From Chitinophaga pinensis (GTDB lineage: Bacteria > Bacteroidota > Bacteroidia > Flavobacteriales > Flavobacteriaceae): a stretch of 64,000 bases of DNA. The stretch covers positions 1 to 64,000 of the forward strand of contig CAMCDQ010000005.1 of NCBI GenBank assembly GCA_945873505.1, written 5' to 3'. This document shows positions 59,458 to 64,000 of the stretch, piece by piece. The notes under the pieces are model-generated. The model had not been told where the DNA came from and did no database searches. It worked only from the letters and a program-made list of their open reading frames with translations. The translations under genes were made by a program, and so were the position numbers. The stretch's first letter is position 1; every line of letters begins with the position of its first letter.

Positions 59458-60516
59458 ATGATTGAAACAGACATACTCATTATAGGCGCAGGGCCAACAG
59501 GACTTTTCGCAGTATTTGAAGCTGGACTTTTAAAATTAAAATGCCACATTATTGATGGTTTGCCACAACCCGGCGGACAATTATCAGAACTATATCCTAA
59601 AAAACCCATTTTCGACATTCCCGGATTTCCAGCTATTTTAGCTGGAGATTTGGTTACCAATTTAATGGAGCAAATAAAACAATTTCAACCCGGATTTACC
59701 CTAAATGAAGTTGCCGAAACCATAGACAAATTAGAAGATGGAACTTTTATCGTTACCACCAATAAAGGAACTAAACACCACGCCAACGCTGTTGCAATTG
59801 CTGGCGGATTAGGAAGTTTTGAGCCTCGAAAACCAATTTTAGAAGGTATAACATTCTACGAGCAAAACGACCGTGGTGTAGAATATTTTGTGAAAGATCC
59901 TGAAAAATTCAGAGATAAAAAAGTAGTCATTTCTGGAGGTGGAGATTCCGCTTTAGATTGGAGTATTTTCCTTTCAAATGTAGCGTCAAGTGTAACATTG
60001 GTTCACCGTAGAAACGAATTTCGTGGCGCATTAGATTCTGTAGAAAAAGTACAAGAACTAAAAGCATCGGGTAAAATAAAATTAATTACACCCGGAGAAA
60101 TCGTTGGTTTCAAAGGAGCAGAACACATCGAATCCGTAAAAATCGAAACCAAAGGCGAAACCATAAACATTGAAACCGATTATTTTATTCCGCTTTTTGG
60201 ATTAACACCTAAATTAGGACCCATAGCCAATTGGGGATTAGACATTGAAAAAAATGCAATTAAAGTTGACAATTCATTGGATTATCAAACGAATATTCCT
60301 GGGATCTATGCCATTGGCGATGTAAATAGTTATCCTGGGAAACTAAAACTAATTTTGTGTGGATTTCACGAAGCAACTTTAATGGTTCAAAGCGTATATC
60401 AAAGAATGAATCCAGGGAAAAAATATGTATTGAAATATACTACCGTTTCTGGCGTTGATGGTTTTGACGGAACCAGAAAAGAAGCAGAAAAACAAGTTGT
60501 AAAAGCAATAAAATAA
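59458..60516 (+). CDS. Ferredoxin/flavodoxin--NADP+ reductase, thioredoxin reductase-like
   Basis: TDILIIGAGPTGLFAVFEAG, CHIIDGLPQPGGQLSELYPKKPIFDIPGFP, ISGGGDSALDW, YAIGDVNSYPGKLKLILCGFHEA. Confidence 0.93.
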   Translation: MIETDILIIGAGPTGLFAVFEAGLLKLKCHIIDGLPQPGGQLSELYPKKPIFDIPGFPAILAGDLVTNLMEQIKQFQPGFTLNEVAETIDKLEDGTFIVTTNKGTKHHANAVAIAGGLGSFEPRKPILEGITFYEQNDRGVEYFVKDPEKFRDKKVVISGGGDSALDWSIFLSNVASSVTLVHRRNEFRGALDSVEKVQELKASGKIKLITPGEIVGFKGAEHIESVKIETKGETINIETDYFIPLFGLTPKLGPIANWGLDIEKNAIKVDNSLDYQTNIPGIYAIGDVNSYPGKLKLILCGFHEATLMVQSVYQRMNPGKKYVLKYTTVSGVDGFDGTRKEAEKQVVKAIK

Positions 60517-60519
60517 AAT

Positions 60520-60852
60520 ATGGCTGAAGATATTCTGATTAAAATAACAGACCGAGAAGGAACGGTACACGAAGTTCAGGCACCAACCGATATGAACCTC
60601 AATATTATGGAATTGATCCGTATATACGAATTAGCTCCCGAGGGAACCATCGGAATTTGTGGCGGAATGGCAATGTGTGCTTCGTGTCAATGTTATGTTC
60701 TAAACGACATTGAAATCCCAGAAAAAGGCGACGATGAAGAAGCAATGCTTTCTGAAGCATTCAATGTAAAACCCAATAGCCGCTTGGGTTGTCAAATACA
60801 CATTACTGAACAATTAGAAGGATTGGCAATAGAATTAGCTCCTGAAGAATAA
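60520..60852 (+). CDS. 2Fe-2S adrenodoxin-type ferredoxin
   Basis: GICGGMAMCASCQCYV ... GCQIHITEQLEGL cysteine pattern. Confidence 0.94.
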   Translation: MAEDILIKITDREGTVHEVQAPTDMNLNIMELIRIYELAPEGTIGICGGMAMCASCQCYVLNDIEIPEKGDDEEAMLSEAFNVKPNSRLGCQIHITEQLEGLAIELAPEE

Positions 60853-60853
60853 T

Positions 60854-60883
60854 AAAAAAGCGAGAAATTATTCTCGCTTTTTT
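60854..60883. terminator. Bidirectional terminator between ferredoxin and DUF3050 genes
   Basis: AAAAAAGCGAGAA-ATTA-TTCTCGCTTTTTT. Confidence 0.9.
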
Positions 60884-60890
60884 ATTGAAT

Positions 60891-61676
60891 CTAAACCAAC
60901 TCGGTTTCTTTTTTGAAAATATTTTCTTCAATTGCATCCCAAAGACCAATGCGTTTTTCTAAAGCTAAAACAGAAATTGTTTCCACTTCTTTCCATTTCA
61001 CTTCATCGTTTCCGCAAAGTTCTGAAACCATTTGTAAGGCTTTTGGACCATGATCATCAGCATCTAATTCAATGTGTCTTTCAAAATAATAAATCAGTTT
61101 TCTCAAATCAATTTCAGGAAAATTAGCTTGAAAATTTCGGAGTATTTCAGTAAACATTGCTGGAATCAAATCTTCTCTACCAAAGGTGAAAGCAGCTGCA
61201 ATTTCATGTGGTTTTCCTACTTCAATCACTCTAAAAGTAAAATCTAAAAACGCTTTAATATTAGGGTGAATGGTGCTTTGTTTTATTGAAACAAATATAT
61301 TTTGGGTAGCAATCACATGCTCAATAAAATTTTCAATTTCTGAGGTTGATGCGCCAAAAGAGTGCATCGCTTCAAGGTACATTTCAAAATGACTTTGTCT
61401 TTTTCCGTCCAATGTCAAGTCAGATTCTTCAGCCAATACAATTTCGTTAATCAAATAACGTGTTTCTGGGTTTTTGGTAGCAATCCAAGGCGTAGTTGTA
61501 CAAGTTAGTTTTGATTGTAAAGCTTTCAATAAAGACATAAAATCCCAAACTGCATATACATGATTCTCAACAAAGCATTGTAAATCTTCAATAGTTTGTA
61601 CTTTTTGATACAACGTATGTTGCAACAAAGCCGTTTTTTGAGTTTGAATACTCTTATTTATAGTTTCAATATTCAT
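60891..61676 (-). CDS. DUF3050 domain-containing protein
   Basis: LQCFVENHVYAVWDFMSLLKALQ, YLINEIVLAEESD, YYFERHIELDADDHGPKAL. Confidence 0.88.
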   Translation of the reverse strand: MNIETINKSIQTQKTALLQHTLYQKVQTIEDLQCFVENHVYAVWDFMSLLKALQSKLTCTTTPWIATKNPETRYLINEIVLAEESDLTLDGKRQSHFEMYLEAMHSFGASTSEIENFIEHVIATQNIFVSIKQSTIHPNIKAFLDFTFRVIEVGKPHEIAAAFTFGREDLIPAMFTEILRNFQANFPEIDLRKLIYYFERHIELDADDHGPKALQMVSELCGNDEVKWKEVETISVLALEKRIGLWDAIEENIFKKETELV

Positions 61677-61784
61677 CGTGCTAATTTTTATACAAAAGTA
61701 AAAAAGCTTCTTGTTTACAAGAAACTTTTACCATCAATTTTATCAATACTTTAATAAATGTTTTAAGTAATACATTGAAGCTGT

Positions 61785-62456
61785 TTACATTTTTTTTGAT
61801 ACTGTAATCATAAAGTCTTTTAAATAATACGGCTCAAAATACGCCACATCAACAAAATCATTTTTTTTGAATTTCATAAAACTCAAATAACTCATTTCTT
61901 TTGCTGAAGGATATACCATTTCATCGTGAAAAATGAAATTCTGATTCGTTAAAACCGTTTTCGCTTTTTCCGAACAATCCCCTACAAAATGAATGGTTTC
62001 AGTATTTTCTAAAAAAGATTCATCCGTGATAATTTCCGCTTGAACTTCCCTGATTTTTTCTAAATTAGAATTAAAAATCGCAGAATAGACTTCCATTCTT
62101 CGAGCGTCTATCATTGGAATAATTAATCCTTCAGAAATGGATAATTGTGAAGCTAAAACTTGTAAAGTATCGATTGCAATTAGGGGAATATCAAGTGCAA
62201 AACTCAAACCCTTTGCTGCCGAAACGCCAATGCGCAAACCGGTATAAGAACCTGGACCTTTACTTACGGCAACTGCTGATAAATCTTTGAAAGTAAGTTG
62301 TAATTCTTGCAAACATTCTTCAATGAAAACGTGTAATTTTTCTGCATGGGAATATCCAGCTTCAGCCATTTCTTTGCATAAAATGGTTTGCCCATCCTTT
62401 GCGATTGCAACAGAACAATTTTTGGTAGCCGTTTCTAAATTGAGAATATAAGACAC
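61785..62456 (-). CDS. tsaB: tRNA threonylcarbamoyladenosine biosynthesis protein TsaB
   Basis: ILNLETATKNCSVAIAKDG, VAVSKGPGSYTGLRIGVSAAKGLSFAL, IDARRMEVY. Confidence 0.95.
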   Translation of the reverse strand: MSYILNLETATKNCSVAIAKDGQTILCKEMAEAGYSHAEKLHVFIEECLQELQLTFKDLSAVAVSKGPGSYTGLRIGVSAAKGLSFALDIPLIAIDTLQVLASQLSISEGLIIPMIDARRMEVYSAIFNSNLEKIREVQAEIITDESFLENTETIHFVGDCSEKAKTVLTNQNFIFHDEMVYPSAKEMSYLSFMKFKKNDFVDVAYFEPYYLKDFMITVSKKM

Positions 62457-62480
62457 CTTTTTGGAATTAAAATTTCTAAA

Positions 62481-63779
62481 TTACTTCTTTTCTGACTTTT
62501 CAATTCCTGTACTCACCACAATTTTATCACCTGAATTTAGCTCTTTTGTAACTGTTGTATAAGGCCCAATAATTACAATATCACCCTTTTTAAGACCTGA
62601 AATTACCTCGATATTGGTGTCATCTTGAATTCCTGTTTTTATAATTCTGATTTTAGCTTTATCGCCAACTTTCAAAAACACACATTCAAATTTCTTATCG
62701 CTTTTTGGTGCAATGATGTTTTCATTATTAGAATCTTCAACAACAATTTTAGATGTTGCCGTTGTGTCTGATTTTACAACAATAGAACTAATTGGCACGC
62801 CAATAACATTTTCTTTTCTAGTAGTAATAATATCCACAGTTGCCGTCATTCCTGGTCTAAATGGGGAATAACTTGCAGATTTTCCTTCTAATAAATCCAT
62901 ATACGACTCTTTTAGAATTCTAATTTTCACCTTGAAATTGGTTACTTGATCGGCTGTTAAAGCCGTACTTGCTGAGTTGGAAATACTCGTAACAATTCCT
63001 TTAAATTCTTTTTTCAAATAGGCATCAACTTCTACTTTTGCAGAGTCACCCACATTGATTTTCACAATATCATTTTCATTTACATCCACTTCAACTTCCA
63101 TATTGTTCAAGTTGGCAACACGAAGAATTTCAGTTCCTGTCATTTGTTGCGTTCCTAAAACGCGTTCACCCAGTTCTACATTAAGCATCGAAATAGTTCC
63201 GTCTGCTGGTGCATAAATCGTTGTTCTTCCTAAGTTGTCTTTGGCTTCACTTACCGTTGCCGAGGCGCTTTGCACGTTATAATATGCCGATTCTTTAGAC
63301 GCTTTGGCCACTTCAAATGAGGCAATGGCTTTGTCCCAATCGGACTTTGAAATTATTCCTTTATCAAATAACGTTTTACTTCTATCATAGTTCGATTTTG
63401 CTTCTTTGAAAGAGGCATCTGCTTGACTCAATCCCGCTTTTGTTCCTGATAAATTAGAAATCGTACGATTATATCCAGACGTATATAAATCCGGATTTAT
63501 CTTTACTAACAAATCCCCTTTTTTAACTACTTGTCCTTCTTTTACAGGCAAAGCGATGATTTCTCCAGAAACTTCTGATGATATTTTTACTTCAATTTCA
63601 GGCTGGATTTTCCCCGTTGCAGAAACCGTTTCCACAACTGTAATTTCGTTTACTGTTGCAATTTCAACTTCCGTTCCTTTGTCTTTTTTTCCGATAACTC
63701 CCGTTTTTGAAAGTACTAATAATACCACCACAAGTGCTACTGCGGAACCTAATAAAATATAAATTGTTTTCTTTGACAT
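62481..63779 (-). CDS. Efflux RND transporter periplasmic adaptor subunit (MacA/HlyD-like)
   Basis: VVETVSATGKIQPEIEVKISSEVSGEIIALPVKEGQVVKKGDLLVKI, TIYAPADGTISMLNVELGERV. Confidence 0.93.
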   Translation of the reverse strand: MSKKTIYILLGSAVALVVVLLVLSKTGVIGKKDKGTEVEIATVNEITVVETVSATGKIQPEIEVKISSEVSGEIIALPVKEGQVVKKGDLLVKINPDLYTSGYNRTISNLSGTKAGLSQADASFKEAKSNYDRSKTLFDKGIISKSDWDKAIASFEVAKASKESAYYNVQSASATVSEAKDNLGRTTIYAPADGTISMLNVELGERVLGTQQMTGTEILRVANLNNMEVEVDVNENDIVKINVGDSAKVEVDAYLKKEFKGIVTSISNSASTALTADQVTNFKVKIRILKESYMDLLEGKSASYSPFRPGMTATVDIITTRKENVIGVPISSIVVKSDTTATSKIVVEDSNNENIIAPKSDKKFECVFLKVGDKAKIRIIKTGIQDDTNIEVISGLKKGDIVIIGPYTTVTKELNSGDKIVVSTGIEKSEKK

Positions 63780-63784
63780 GATAC

Positions 63785-64000
63785 TTATTGTTTTTTTATG
63801 ATTGGAATTCCAAAATAGAACTCGATTACTTTTACTCTGAATATATAATCGTATTTTGTTCTAACGACTTCTGATTGTGCGTTTACAAATAATGTTTGCG
63901 ATTGATTTAAATCAAAGGCGTTTAACATTCCAACAGCAAATTTTTCTTTGGCATAGTTGTACGCTTCTTGACGTGCTTCCAATGTGATTATTGCAGATTC
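63785..64000 (-). CDS. TolC-family outer membrane efflux protein, C-terminal part (truncated by window edge)
   Basis: AYNYAKEKFAVGMLNAFDLNQSQTLFVNAQSEVVRTKYDYIFRVKVIEFYFG. Confidence 0.85.
   Translation of the reverse strand, partial: ESAIITLEARQEAYNYAKEKFAVGMLNAFDLNQSQTLFVNAQSEVVRTKYDYIFRVKVIEFYFGIPIIKKQ

Overview
This is an AT-rich Bacteroidota chromosome segment that looks like Flavobacterium. The evidence is TAnnTTTG promoter motifs, T9SS sorting domains, SusC/SusD, and a DUF5103 'Plug' protein. Most of it is housekeeping: lpxB, surE, fabD, purT, rsmG, pruA, apaG, map, gpmI, tsaB, an isoprenoid block (mvaD, GHMP kinase, UbiA), Mrp/NifU/ferredoxin, and an RND efflux adaptor. About 26-49.6 kb is a starch/maltose utilisation locus (SusC/D/E, several GH13 enzymes, GH97, GH65 maltose phosphorylase, beta-phosphoglucomutase, MFS transporter, LacI regulator). 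There is one tRNA-Gly(TCC). I see no rRNA, CRISPR array or classical transposase. The most interesting unexplained structure is intergenic. (1) Two single-gene cassettes, a GxxExxY PD-(D/E)XK-like protein and a four-helix-bundle protein, are each flanked by inverted arrays of short 7-9 bp tandem units, with a possible gene-less version at 11.5 kb. (2) A dispersed repeat family has conserved ends TAGCCC[C/T/A]GA...TAGCT and a variable hairpin middle. (3) A degraded copy of a T9SS C-terminal domain and its terminator flanks a small PID-CTERM-like protein and a large T9SS protein. All calls were made by reading the sequence; no database search was run.
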